Of a stretch of DNA of 64,000 bases, positions 47,050 to 56,166 are shown piece by piece. Location of the stretch: assembly GCA_025210775.1 (NCBI GenBank), contig JAOARB010000015.1, positions 124,001-188,000 of the forward strand, in the 5' to 3' direction. Under the pieces are notes generated by a model. It was not told the origin of the DNA. It was given only the letters and a program-made list of their open reading frames with translations, and did no database searches. Position 1 is the first letter of the stretch. Every line of letters starts with the position of its first letter. The DNA is from Prolixibacteraceae bacterium (GTDB lineage: Bacteria; Bacteroidota; Bacteroidia; Bacteroidales; Prolixibacteraceae). Position numbers and translations under genes: made by a program.

Positions 47050-49560
47050 TTGAAGAAGATAGCAATTACATTATTATCTATTCTTTTATTATGCATAAAT
47101 GTTAATGGACAATCCCGATTAAAGATCTCTGGGGTAGTCAAAGATGCAAAAACAAAAGAATTACTTCCATTTGTTAACATCCTTGTTAAAGGAACTTTAA
47201 AAGGAACAACAACGGATTTAGATGGTAATTTTAGAATCGAACAACTGTCAAGAAAAGATACTCTAGTAGTTTCTGCCATTGGGTACACTCCAAGAGAATA
47301 TATCGTCAAAAGAATGTTTGGTAAACATATTGGTAAAAAGTTTATCATCAAACTTTCACCAAGTGTCACAGAACTTTCGGAAGTAAAAGTACTTCCTAGA
47401 GAAAATCCTGCGTTCCAGATTGTTCGTAATATCAGTGACCATCGCAAAACGAACAATCCAGATAGGTTTGAAAGTACGGATTATCAAACCTATACAAAGA
47501 TGACAGCCACCCTAACCAACCTTTCGGATTTGGTAAGGAACAATCCTGTCTTCAAAAAACATCAAAACGTCTTTATTAAAGCGAAAGACAGCCTTAGTTC
47601 GGATCAATTACCGATTCTTTTTCTTGAAAGGTTGACCCATAATGTAAGACAAAAAGATCCAGACATAGAGTACAGTAAAGAGTTAAATCAAGAAAAGAGA
47701 GCATTGGGGTTTCTTGAAGAAGCAGATATTAGTGGTTATGCCGAGCAGATGACTTCAAGAATCAATTTCTATGACCGTTTTATTGAGCTCTTTGGCAAAT
47801 CTTTTGCCAGCCCCATTCGTAAAAGAGGACTAGGATATTATAAGTATCTAATAACCGATAGTGTTAATACGGAATTTGGATGGCAATATACCGTCTCATT
47901 CCGCCCAAAAAACCCTCTTGATCCCTTGTTTACAGGTACTTTTAAAGTTCGAGAAGACACATGGGCACTAATGGAAATAGAGGCGAAATTACCAGATGAG
48001 GCACAAATTAACTTTGTTAATAAGTTGCAGTTTCATCAATCATTTCAATACATCAATGACTCTACTCTATTCTGGAAATCAAGTAGAATGGAAGCTGATT
48101 TTGAATTCCTAGATGAGGATAAAAACTTTTTGGCTCCCAAAGAAAAATTCCATGTAAGACATTCGAACTATTATAGCAACATACGCATTAATAAGCATAA
48201 GCTGAACCCAGAAGATGCCAAGCACGATTTCAAAGATCCACAAAGTATCGATTCCTCTAAACCATCGACAGTATCATTGGCAGAGTATCGACCAGAAGAA
48301 TTGGATTTAGTGGAACGTCAGGTTACAGGAGCCTTAGACTCACTAAACAACCACTGGTTGATTAAAATTGGAAATGCAGTAACCAAGATGGTACTTACAG
48401 GATATGTTGAAGGCAAACATATCGATATTGGTCCATACACCGACTGGTTAATGAAAAACAAGGTAGAAGGACTTCGTGTCAATGCCAATTTTAGAACCAG
48501 TGAAAATCTGATCAAGAACACCATGCTAACAGGGCAGTTAGGATATGGATTCAGAGACAAGAAATTCAAATATTCTGTAGGAGGTAAATTCCGAATAAGT
48601 AAGGATAAATGGAGGTTCTTAACCCTAAAATATCGTGACGACCTGAATAAAGTAGGGGATAATGGTAGCATCAAACTGCTAAGAGAGAACGTAGAAAATA
48701 CGGGAGAACAAAACTTGATCACTTCCCTTATTGCAAGAAAAGAGATCGACAAATTGGTACGTGATCAATCTATCTCTGCTGGACTTATATATGAATGGAA
48801 AGAGGGATTAATCTCAAAATTAAATGTATCACACCATAAGGTATACTCTGGATTATATGTTCCTTTTACGATCAATGGAACTCCATTAGATTCATATAAA
48901 AACAACGAAGTTTCGTTGATAACACGTTTTAGCTGGGACGAGAAACTAGATCAGTCTTACTTTAGAAGATATTATGTTGGATCACTATATCCTATAATCA
49001 ACTTTAAAGCAACGGCAGGACACTATGATATAGGCAAGGACAATGGTATCTACTATAAGTTCAGAGCAACATGGAAACATAAATTCAATATTGGTTTGAC
49101 AAAACTTAAATACGTTGCGGAGGCTGGATATCAATTTGGGAAAGTTCCTTTTACCCTTCTTGAAATTCATCGTTCAAACCAAACTTATGGTCTTTCAAGG
49201 TACAATTTCAACACCATGAATGACATGGAGTTTGCGAGTACACAATTTGCAAGTCTCTTTGTCGACTACAACCTTAACGGTTTAGTTTTCAAACATATTC
49301 CTCTAATCAAAGGGTGGGACTGGAGAGAATCTTTTACAGCAAAAGTACTTCATGGACAGCTAAATGAAAACCAAATCATTGGATTAGATAGACCAGAATA
49401 TATGCATTCTCTAGGTAAAGAACCATTTGTTGAAGTCGGTGCTGGTATAAGCAATATCCTTCAGTTCTTAAGAATAGAAGGGATATACAGAGCAACACAT
49501 CAGTTCCCTGTTCACAAAGACAATTTCGGGGTTCGATTTAGAGCAGAAATCACATTCTAA
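47050..49560 (+). CDS. DUF5686 family protein with CarboxypepD_reg-like domain
   Basis: The 836-residue protein uses a TTG at 47050. It is the only start that gives the signal peptide (KKIAITLLSILLLCINVNGQ), and no in-frame ATG lies nearby. A CarboxypepD_reg-like domain (about 25-110, VNILVKGTLKGTTTDLDGNFRI) precedes a long region of beta-strand-rich sequence with NPAFQIVRNISDHRKTNNPDRFE, typical of DUF5686 proteins. These are predicted outer-membrane barrels without a TonB plug. The chain ends in an aromatic strand (VRFRAEITF). Role unknown. Confidence 0.82.
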   Translation: MKKIAITLLSILLLCINVNGQSRLKISGVVKDAKTKELLPFVNILVKGTLKGTTTDLDGNFRIEQLSRKDTLVVSAIGYTPREYIVKRMFGKHIGKKFIIKLSPSVTELSEVKVLPRENPAFQIVRNISDHRKTNNPDRFESTDYQTYTKMTATLTNLSDLVRNNPVFKKHQNVFIKAKDSLSSDQLPILFLERLTHNVRQKDPDIEYSKELNQEKRALGFLEEADISGYAEQMTSRINFYDRFIELFGKSFASPIRKRGLGYYKYLITDSVNTEFGWQYTVSFRPKNPLDPLFTGTFKVREDTWALMEIEAKLPDEAQINFVNKLQFHQSFQYINDSTLFWKSSRMEADFEFLDEDKNFLAPKEKFHVRHSNYYSNIRINKHKLNPEDAKHDFKDPQSIDSSKPSTVSLAEYRPEELDLVERQVTGALDSLNNHWLIKIGNAVTKMVLTGYVEGKHIDIGPYTDWLMKNKVEGLRVNANFRTSENLIKNTMLTGQLGYGFRDKKFKYSVGGKFRISKDKWRFLTLKYRDDLNKVGDNGSIKLLRENVENTGEQNLITSLIARKEIDKLVRDQSISAGLIYEWKEGLISKLNVSHHKVYSGLYVPFTINGTPLDSYKNNEVSLITRFSWDEKLDQSYFRRYYVGSLYPIINFKATAGHYDIGKDNGIYYKFRATWKHKFNIGLTKLKYVAEAGYQFGKVPFTLLEIHRSNQTYGLSRYNFNTMNDMEFASTQFASLFVDYNLNGLVFKHIPLIKGWDWRESFTAKVLHGQLNENQIIGLDRPEYMHSLGKEPFVEVGAGISNILQFLRIEGIYRATHQFPVHKDNFGVRFRAEITF

Positions 49561-49607
49561 TAATTATTTCAATATATTGAGTTTTAGTCGACTCCAAACA
49601 ACAACGT

Positions 49608-49637
49608 ACAGGCCAGCATTATTGTTGGCCTGTTTTA
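49608..49637 (+). terminator. Terminator of the DUF5686 gene
   Basis: ACAGGCCA and TGGCCTGT pair, extended by a few central bases, and are followed by TTTT. It lies about 48 bases past the stop. Confidence 0.7.
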
Positions 49638-49720
49638 TTATCTATACATCCTATTTTTATCTAAGTATGCACCCTGTGTAAATCGTTTTTAATACATATT
49701 ATATACACCCTTATTTTACC

Positions 49721-49801
49721 CCATCTTAACCATCCCTATACCCAAATTCCCATTTTAGGTATAGGGAAGGTTAAGGGATGGTCAACCAAAGGTTAAGATG
49801 G
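49721..49801. repeat. Nested inverted repeat built from a short GGTTAAG(GG)ATGG unit
   Basis: Outer arms CCATCTTAACC (49721-49731) and GGTTAAGATGG (49791-49801) are perfect inverses. Inner arms CCCTATACC (49734-49742) and GGTATAGGG (49758-49766) are also perfect. A second copy of the unit, GGTTAAGGGATGG, lies at 49769-49781. It sits in the gene-free stretch upstream of the sulfur-handling fusion gene. It resembles in design, but not in sequence, the palindromes at 2.5 and 25.5 kb. Confidence 0.65.
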
Positions 49802-50040
49802 TACGTTTGAATTAGGGATCGATATTAGATCAATTATAGACATAATGACTATCAAGGTGTTATTACTTGTCCTTTGACCTTGGTTTAAGGAAGCATCATT
49901 GGTGATTTCAAAAAAGATCAATGGGAAAGATGGTCATGATAAACTTCTATTGAACCATTTCTGATGGGCTTCTCTTTTATCTAAAAATTAGAAAGAGTTA
50001 TTTGGACTTAGATATAGAATATATTTTTTTATCAAACGCA

Positions 50041-50072
50041 TTTGTTTGCTATTGGCAAATTATATATATTTG
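50041..50072 (+). promoter_or_regulatory. Promoter of the sulfur-handling fusion gene
   Basis: TTTG (50041-50044) and TATATTTG (50065-50072) are 20 bases apart, an excellent Bacteroidota -33/-7 match. The predicted start of transcription is about 25 bases before ATG 50102, which also argues against the upstream start at 50042. Confidence 0.7.
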
Positions 50073-50077
50073 CCAAT
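50051..50077. promoter_or_regulatory. Perfect palindrome overlapping the -7 box (candidate operator)
   Basis: ATTGGCAAAT and ATTTGCCAAT are perfect 10-base inverted arms around TATATAT. The right arm covers the -7 box, so a bound protein would block transcription. The MarR-family gene about 0.6 kb past the fusion gene is a natural candidate, but no similar site was seen at the MarR promoter. Confidence 0.55.
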
Positions 50078-50101
50078 GTCAAACAATTATTCTTAGCTAA
50101 A

Positions 50102-52543
50102 ATGAAGTACCTTATTATTGGAGGTGTCGCAGGAGGAGCTACTACTGCCGCACGATTAAGAAGAGTAGATGAAGAAGGCGAAATCATCATGTTAGAAAAA
50201 GGGCCACACATTTCATATGCAAATTGTGGGCTACCATATTATATAGGCGGAGTCATCAAAGACAGAAGCAAGCTATTAGTTCAAACACCTGAGAGTTTTG
50301 GAAAACGTTTCAACATAGACGTTCGAATCTATTCTGAAGCAACGGAAATTGACAGTGATAAGAAAGAGGTTACGGTCTACAATCATCAGACCAAAGAAAC
50401 ATATACCATATCCTACGATAAACTAATTTTATCTCCAGGTGCGAAACCTGTGGTTCCTCCTATTCCGGGAATCAACAGTCCAAAGATTCTTACCCTAAGA
50501 AACGTAGAGGATACAGATCGAATAAAAGAACTTGTTGATAAAGTAGAGCCAAAGAAAGCAGTCGTTATTGGTGCTGGTTTTATCGGTCTTGAAATGGCTG
50601 AAAATCTACATCACAAAAACATCAAAGTATCTGTTGTAGAGGCTGCTCCACAGGTAATGAACATGATTGATCCAGAGATGGCATCCATGATTCATCACCA
50701 TTTTAAGGAACAAGAAGTAGGACTTTTCCTTGATGATGCCGTGGCTTCATTTGAAGATATCAACAATGAAATACACATCACATTAAAAAGTGGAAGAGTA
50801 CTTAAAGCGGATATTGCCATCCTTTCCATTGGGGTTCGTCCAGACACCACATTGGCAACCAAAGCAGGTATCGAGCTTGGAACAACAGGTGGTGTAAAAG
50901 TATCCCCATATCTAGAGACTTCTAAAAAAGATATCTATGCATTAGGAGACAGCATGGAGTTTCCACACCCTATCACGAAAAAGCCAACCATCGCTTATTT
51001 GGCAGGTCCGGCAAACAAACAGGGAAGGATTCTTGCAGACAACCTAGTGTATGGTCATCAAAAAGAATATAAAGGAGCTATTGGTACAGCGATAGCAAAA
51101 GTGTTTGATCTAACCGTTGCAACAACTGGTCTAAGCGAGAAATTCCTTAAAAGAGAGGGAATGGATCACATGGTTTCAATCACAGTAAATGGATCTCATG
51201 CGGGTTATTACCCAGGAGCTCTTCAGATGACAACAAAGATCATCTTTGATCCTAAAGATGGGAAAGTGTTGGGTGCTCAAATTGTAGGAGAGAAGGGAGT
51301 AGACAAAAGAATGGATATGATTGCTACCATCATTGGAATGGGTGGAACAATCTACGATCTTCAAGAGATAGAGCATGCTTATGCTCCACCATTCTCGTCA
51401 GCCAAAGATCCAGTGAATCAAGTTGCGTTTAATGCGGAGAATTTACTAAAAGGATTGGTTGACCATATCTCACCATACGATATGGCAAACAGAGAAAAAG
51501 ATGTCTTTGTTTTGGACGTTCGTACTGCATTGGAATACGAACTAGGACACATTGATGGGGCAACACAGATCGAAGTAGATCAACTTAGAAAGAACTTAGA
51601 CAAACTACCCAAAGATCAAACGATATATCTATACTGTGGAGTAGGACTAAGAGGATATGTAGCTACGCGTATTCTAAAACAACACGGTTTTAGCAAAGTA
51701 TTCAATCTTTCAGGAGGGTATAAGTTATATCAAACAGCAATGGAAGATCAGGAGAATCCTGTAAACATTGAAAACAACAACGGTAACAAAAGTGCTGCAA
51801 TGGGAAATAGCTCAAACAACAAAATACATACAGTAGATGCAACGGGACTTCAGTGTCCAGGTCCTATCTCTAAACTAAAAGAGGAGATCGACAACATCCT
51901 ACCACAAGAAGTCCTTGAGATTACCTCCTCTGATATGGGATTCTATAGAGACGTGGAGAGCTGGTGTAATGTAACGGGCAATACGTTGATCAATAAAAGT
52001 AAGAAAGATGGTATCATCACTGCTCGCATTCAAAAGAATGAAAACAAAGATGGATTTACTGTTAGTGGTAGAGGAGACGACAAAACGATTGTTGTATTTA
52101 GTGATGATCTTGACAAAGCATTGGCCAGTTTCGTTATTGCAAATGGAGCAGCGGCTATGGGTAAGAATGTAACCATGTTCTTTACTTTCTGGGGACTAAA
52201 TATTGTCAAACATCCGAAAGCACCTAAAGTGAAAAAGGATCTGATGGGCAAGATGTTTGGATGGATGATGCCTAAAAGCTCTAAGTCGCTTAAACTATCT
52301 AAGATGAACATGATGGGAATGGGAACCAAAATGATGCGTTTTAGAATGAATGACAAAAAAGTCGATGCATTAGAAGTGATGATCTCAAAAGCGAAACTTG
52401 CTGGCGTAAAAATGATCGGTTGCCAAATGAGTATGGATGTCATGGGGGTATCATCAGAAGAGTTTATATCAGGAGTCGAAGTTGGGGGAGTAGCAAACTA
52501 CCTTGAAGCAGCAGAGAACTCGAATGTGAACTTATTCATATAA
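50102..52543 (+). CDS. Four-domain sulfur-handling protein: CoA-disulfide reductase-like, rhodanese, TusA and DsrE domains
   Basis: I start at ATG 50102 (813 residues), supported by the promoter position. Residues about 1-445 are a pyridine nucleotide-disulfide reductase with GGVAGG (7-12), active-site Cys C42 in YANCGLPYY and HAYAPPFSSAKDP, as in CoA-disulfide or persulfide reductases. Residues about 455-550 are a rhodanese domain with C512 in LYCGVGLRG. Residues about 575-645 are a TusA domain with C585 in GLQCPGP. Residues about 660-813 are a DsrE-like domain with C774 in IGCQMSMDVMG. The four cysteines suggest stepwise transfer or reduction of persulfide sulfur. The domain set is known in Bacteroidota, but the exact reaction is inferred. 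No signal peptide, so it is cytoplasmic. Confidence 0.9.
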   Translation: MKYLIIGGVAGGATTAARLRRVDEEGEIIMLEKGPHISYANCGLPYYIGGVIKDRSKLLVQTPESFGKRFNIDVRIYSEATEIDSDKKEVTVYNHQTKETYTISYDKLILSPGAKPVVPPIPGINSPKILTLRNVEDTDRIKELVDKVEPKKAVVIGAGFIGLEMAENLHHKNIKVSVVEAAPQVMNMIDPEMASMIHHHFKEQEVGLFLDDAVASFEDINNEIHITLKSGRVLKADIAILSIGVRPDTTLATKAGIELGTTGGVKVSPYLETSKKDIYALGDSMEFPHPITKKPTIAYLAGPANKQGRILADNLVYGHQKEYKGAIGTAIAKVFDLTVATTGLSEKFLKREGMDHMVSITVNGSHAGYYPGALQMTTKIIFDPKDGKVLGAQIVGEKGVDKRMDMIATIIGMGGTIYDLQEIEHAYAPPFSSAKDPVNQVAFNAENLLKGLVDHISPYDMANREKDVFVLDVRTALEYELGHIDGATQIEVDQLRKNLDKLPKDQTIYLYCGVGLRGYVATRILKQHGFSKVFNLSGGYKLYQTAMEDQENPVNIENNNGNKSAAMGNSSNNKIHTVDATGLQCPGPISKLKEEIDNILPQEVLEITSSDMGFYRDVESWCNVTGNTLINKSKKDGIITARIQKNENKDGFTVSGRGDDKTIVVFSDDLDKALASFVIANGAAAMGKNVTMFFTFWGLNIVKHPKAPKVKKDLMGKMFGWMMPKSSKSLKLSKMNMMGMGTKMMRFRMNDKKVDALEVMISKAKLAGVKMIGCQMSMDVMGVSSEEFISGVEVGGVANYLEAAENSNVNLFI

Positions 52544-52547
52544 GAAA

Positions 52548-52584
52548 ATTAGAGTATAGATTTGTGCAAAATCTATACTCTAAT
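52548..52584 (+). terminator. Perfect hairpin after the sulfur-handling gene
   Basis: Arms of 16 bases (ATTAGAGTATAGATTT and AAATCTATACTCTAAT) are perfect inverses around a 5-base loop, 5 bases after the stop. There is no T-run, so it may stabilise the mRNA end as much as terminate it. Confidence 0.55.
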
Positions 52585-53050
52585 AACTAAAACTTCAAGC
52601 ATAATAGGTGCTCATAGACTATATATATATTATTAACATTTAATCTAAATAGATTGCTTTTGTTGTTAATCGTATTGTTTTAGATCTTTGATGACCTCCC
52701 CAAAATTGCACCTGTACTATTTCGTTTTCAAAGAAAAAGATATTCTTAATGAGACATGTAAAGCTGAAAATAAGGCTTTTCTCCCCTTAATTACTAGATA
52801 ACATAATATACACGCTACCATTCCTTAAATGACATAAATAGAAGTATATACTTATAATCAAAAGATGTCCTGAGCTTATAAATTGTATTTTAAATTATAC
52901 ATATTATATTTATCCATAAACTATCGTATAAATAATAGACTATAGAACCAATCTAACAGTGAAACAAAACAATAGATTGTTCAATAAAAAATGAAAGAGA
53001 TCGGTAAATCATAAATAGGTCATAATGAAGTTCTAATATTTACGTAATCG
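52585..53050. other. Gene-free stretch between the sulfur-handling gene and MarR
   Basis: AT-rich. No convincing ORF, RNA or repeat was seen. Confidence 0.55.
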
Positions 53051-53051
53051 A

Positions 53052-53082
53052 TTGAATTTATTTGTGCTATTTATTATTTTTG
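53052..53082 (+). promoter_or_regulatory. Promoter of the MarR-family gene
   Basis: TTG (53052-53054) and TATTTTTG (53075-53082) are spaced by 20 bases. Predicted transcription starts about 30 bases before ATG 53119, so the upstream TTG start at 53062 lies inside the promoter and is rejected. Confidence 0.6.
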
Positions 53083-53118
53083 CAGGACAAACAACACAAC
53101 GTAATAACATCGAGTTAT

Positions 53119-53550
53119 ATGGAACAAAGTTCTAAAACGATATTAGAAATGATCTTCGAGCTAAAAAAGAAATGCTCAATGATGGATATGGAGATCATGA
53201 ACAGAATGGGATTATCCCAATCAGAATTACAATTCTTTTCTTCTCTTAATGAATGCAGTAATATTTCTAGCGCAGAATTAGGAAAGAAGATGAATTTATC
53301 TCCATCACGAGTTAGCCGTATTGTTGATCGTTTGGTTAAAAACAGCTTTCTAGATAGAACGATATCTTCTGCTGATAGACGTGCTATAACACTTAAGCTT
53401 ACAGCCAAAGGAGAGGAAGTAGCTGAACAAATCGAAGAAGCAAGAAAACATTGTAATAGCAAAATACAAGAAGCTTTATCTCCTAGCGAGATAGTTGCAT
53501 TTAGTAATACACTAAATAAGATTGTAAAAATAGTTGTAGAAGAAGAGTAA
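53119..53550 (+). CDS. MarR family transcriptional regulator
   Basis: From ATG 53119 the protein has 143 residues. It shows the winged-helix region NISSAELGKKMNLSPSRVSRIVDRLV and the wing LDRTISSADRRAITLKLTAKG. Cysteines at about 19 and 46 lie in the N-terminal part, where redox-sensing MarR proteins such as OhrR carry their reactive Cys, so thiol or persulfide sensing is possible but unproven. The nearest upstream gene is the sulfur-handling fusion, whose promoter carries a perfect palindrome. A strong terminator follows. Confidence 0.9.
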   Translation: MEQSSKTILEMIFELKKKCSMMDMEIMNRMGLSQSELQFFSSLNECSNISSAELGKKMNLSPSRVSRIVDRLVKNSFLDRTISSADRRAITLKLTAKGEEVAEQIEEARKHCNSKIQEALSPSEIVAFSNTLNKIVKIVVEEE

Positions 53551-53558
53551 CATTCATA

Positions 53559-53606
53559 AAAAAAACGAAGATCTGATTTATTTAAATCAAATCTTCGTTT
53601 TTTTTT
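53559..53606. terminator. Bidirectional terminator between MarR and SIMPL genes
   Basis: A long stem (CGAAGATCTGATTTA pairing with TAAATCAAATCTTCG, one mismatch) is flanked by A-runs on the left and T-runs on the right, giving terminators on both strands between convergent genes. Confidence 0.85.
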
Positions 53607-54336
53607 ATTTCGCAGGTTTTACCTCAATCTTAAGTGTTACATTAGAATATATTGTCATCTTCTGGAAACAAACAGAGTTATTTGTACCAGGCACAGGAGG
53701 AGCAGGGGCAATGATATCATTAAAACGATAATTTTGCTCAATAAGTAACGCACTTGCATTAATGTATTCACCATTGTCTACATTGATATCTAATATCCTG
53801 TATGTCTTGTAATCCAAAGCCTTACTTACGTATATAGACTTCCTTTTAGCATTGGAGGCAGCGACAGCACTTATAGAATCTTTTATCATAGAGATATCTC
53901 CATAATCAAACTTATCCAGACTGAAATCTAGATAAGGGATTTTATTTAAATCCGTAAGCAACCCTTGGAAGTTATTGAAATCAGAAATCTTCATTTTGTA
54001 ACTATGCTCTGAATAGAATCCGACACTCTTCCTTTTCTTCTTTTGTATCGATTTAGATACGTTCGAAAGTTCAAGGTTCTTACGACTAAAATGATTGTCC
54101 TTTAAAGCTTGGTACAGTTGACTCTCTAACTCTTTTAAAGGGACAGCATCTTTCTTTTGTGAATCAATATTAAGATTAATAGAGAGAATAACACTCTTAG
54201 GCTCTATCTCCACTTTTGCTTTTTCAGAAACCGTTATAATAGGTACTATGCGTTGATCGTTTGTAACTTTTATTTGAGCCGATAAAAAAGAGCTATAGCA
54301 GAGTAATGTAAATATAAAAGGCAAAGAAATTTTCAT
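53605..54336 (-). CDS. SIMPL domain protein (DUF541 family), exported
   Basis: The 243-residue protein has a signal peptide (to about residue 20, SSFLSAQ). A SIMPL-type fold follows with the family's opening pattern (PIITVSEKAKVEIEPKSVILSINLN) and a central segment YKMKISDFNNFQGLLTDLNKI. The C-terminal strand is NVTLKIEVKP. SIMPL/DUF541 proteins are periplasmic or envelope proteins of uncertain function; some family members affect stress tolerance. Single-gene unit upstream of the second PUL terminator. Confidence 0.8.
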   Translation of the reverse strand: MKISLPFIFTLLCYSSFLSAQIKVTNDQRIVPIITVSEKAKVEIEPKSVILSINLNIDSQKKDAVPLKELESQLYQALKDNHFSRKNLELSNVSKSIQKKKRKSVGFYSEHSYKMKISDFNNFQGLLTDLNKIPYLDFSLDKFDYGDISMIKDSISAVAASNAKRKSIYVSKALDYKTYRILDINVDNGEYINASALLIEQNYRFNDIIAPAPPVPGTNNSVCFQKMTIYSNVTLKIEVKPAK

Positions 54337-54375
54337 ATTGTTATAATTATTTAATGTCTAGTAAATATAAAAAAA

Positions 54376-54406
54376 ACTCTCTCAACCAACAAAGGGTCAA
54401 GAGAGT
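54376..54406 (-). terminator. Terminator of the second PUL operon
   Basis: ACTCTCT and AGAGAGT pair, with an inner AACC/GGT pairing, and are followed by a run of T on the minus strand. It lies 36 bases past the SusD stop. Confidence 0.75.
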
Positions 54407-54441
54407 CTACGACATAATCAATAATTAACTTAAACAATTTT

Positions 54442-56013
54442 CTATTTCCAAAGAGAGTGCTGTTCGATTAGCTTATTCTCCTCTAGTTCAATTAAAGGTA
54501 ATGGCCACACAACATGTTTATCCTCAAAATTTCTTGATGCATCATATAACCACTGGTAACTATCTGAAATTTTAGCTTGATCCATTTGTGCCTCCAAATC
54601 ATTCAATTTACGACCAAGATCTCCCCATCGTATTAAATCAAATTTTCTTACACCTTCAAAACAAAGTTCTCTTGAACGCTCATCTTTTAGCTCTTCACGG
54701 AATAAATCAATCGATGCTACAGTTTCAGCTTCGATATCGGCTAAACCAGCTCTATGACGTATTTGGTTTAACAATGGTGTAGCTTCTGTTGTTCTTCCTA
54801 ATTCATTGATTGCTTCAGCTTTCATTAAAAGAACATCAGAATATCTCAGAACAGGGAAATCGATGCCTGTTTGATTCTTACTTAAAGTACCTGGCTCAAG
54901 AGGTATAGTTTGACCTTCATCATCTATGTCCATTCTTCTAAACTTTCCAGGATATAATTTAAATATATCTGAGATCTGTTGTAGTTTACCTTTTTTGTCC
55001 ACTTTCCAATCAGCAATATTCCAGTTATATCTTATATCTTGATCTTGATCATAAAGATTAACAAGAGATAATGCAGCATAAGAAAATCCGCCACAATAAG
55101 CTCCTTTACTAACTAAAGTCTGAACACCTGTAGCCACACCATATGCACCACCTTCATTTAACCCCTCAGAAGAAATATTCTCAAACTGTATTTCAAAAAT
55201 AATCTCACTAAAATCATGAATACCTTTAATCTCTTGCATAAAGATATTTTTATAATCAGGATTTAAAGAGTGTACTCCTGAATTGATAATATTATCACAA
55301 TACTCTTCTACCTTTTTATATGATTCCGTAGGCTCATGTTGTATAGGATAGCCCGCTTTACTCAGGTATACTCTTGCCAATAATCCCCAACAAGCTGTTC
55401 TCGTTGCTTTTCCAATAGAACCTGATTTTGGTAGCTCTAAAGATGGTGCTATCTCTTCTAGTTCGTCAATAATAAACAGATAGACAGCTTCTGCTGAGGA
55501 AGCTTTTATATTATTGGCTTGCTCTAAAGTCTCAACTACTTCTAAGCGTAACGGTACATTCTCCCATCTTTTTACTAATTCATAGTAACAAAAGGCTCTA
55601 AGAAAACGAGCTTGAGCAATGATTTCTTGAACATCTTTATCTGAAGAGAAATTTGCATTTCCTACTTTCGATAAAAGGATATTGGCATTGTTAATAGCAC
55701 GGTATAATGACATCCATACTTTCTCTAACTCTTTTGTAGAAGCATTAAAAGTGTAAGTGGCAAATGACCAATTCTGGTTTTCTCTAGCATATAAAGCTTC
55801 ATCGGTTCCGTATGCAGATGTAATACCCAATGACTTTCCATATAGATCAGATCCTCCAATTACATTATAGATTCCATTTAACGCCAATTGACATTCATCC
55901 TTATTATTATAGAATGTTGAAGAACTTACACTTGATATTGGTTCTAAATCTAGATTGTCTTCACATCCACTTAGAGAAAACAATACGATCAATATATATA
56001 TTAACTTTTTCAC
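54442..56013 (-). CDS. SusD/RagB family outer-membrane glycan-binding lipoprotein
   Basis: The 523-residue lipoprotein has lipobox LSGC (C17). It shows SusD features: ARFLRAFCYYELVKRWENVPL, LYHD-like TPR helices, LLNQIRHRAGLADIEAETV and LKDERSRELCFEGVRKFDLIRW. It is the last gene of the second PUL, 153 bases after its SusC. It should capture oligosaccharide for that SusC at the cell surface. Substrate unknown; the sulfatases upstream point to a sulfated polysaccharide. Confidence 0.93.
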   Translation of the reverse strand: MKKLIYILIVLFSLSGCEDNLDLEPISSVSSSTFYNNKDECQLALNGIYNVIGGSDLYGKSLGITSAYGTDEALYARENQNWSFATYTFNASTKELEKVWMSLYRAINNANILLSKVGNANFSSDKDVQEIIAQARFLRAFCYYELVKRWENVPLRLEVVETLEQANNIKASSAEAVYLFIIDELEEIAPSLELPKSGSIGKATRTACWGLLARVYLSKAGYPIQHEPTESYKKVEEYCDNIINSGVHSLNPDYKNIFMQEIKGIHDFSEIIFEIQFENISSEGLNEGGAYGVATGVQTLVSKGAYCGGFSYAALSLVNLYDQDQDIRYNWNIADWKVDKKGKLQQISDIFKLYPGKFRRMDIDDEGQTIPLEPGTLSKNQTGIDFPVLRYSDVLLMKAEAINELGRTTEATPLLNQIRHRAGLADIEAETVASIDLFREELKDERSRELCFEGVRKFDLIRWGDLGRKLNDLEAQMDQAKISDSYQWLYDASRNFEDKHVVWPLPLIELEENKLIEQHSLWK

Positions 56014-56049
56014 GATGATTAATTTTACAAATTAATAGATCATACAAAC

Positions 56050-56160
56050 AAGATATGGGAATGGGAGATACCTGATAAATAGTGTGTGAGCTAACTAAAT
56101 CAAATTTTACTTAATACCTCCTGGATAATACTAACGTCTAGTAGAATCCTCCCATATCTT
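56050..56160. repeat. Intercistronic inverted repeat between SusC and SusD genes
   Basis: AAGATATGGGA (56050-56060) and TCCCATATCTT (56150-56160) are perfect inverses that could bring the SusC 3' end next to the SusD leader across about 90 bases. It might modulate relative translation or decay. No T-run follows. Confidence 0.45.
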
Positions 56161-56166
56161 AAATTC

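Noticed and set aside
50042..50101. 20-residue N-terminal extension of the sulfur-handling fusion
   Set aside because: The promoter -33 and -7 boxes lie inside this stretch, and the flavoprotein Rossmann fold begins at MKYLIIGG.
53062..53118. 19-residue N-terminal extension of the MarR protein
   Set aside because: It needs a TTG start located within the predicted promoter.
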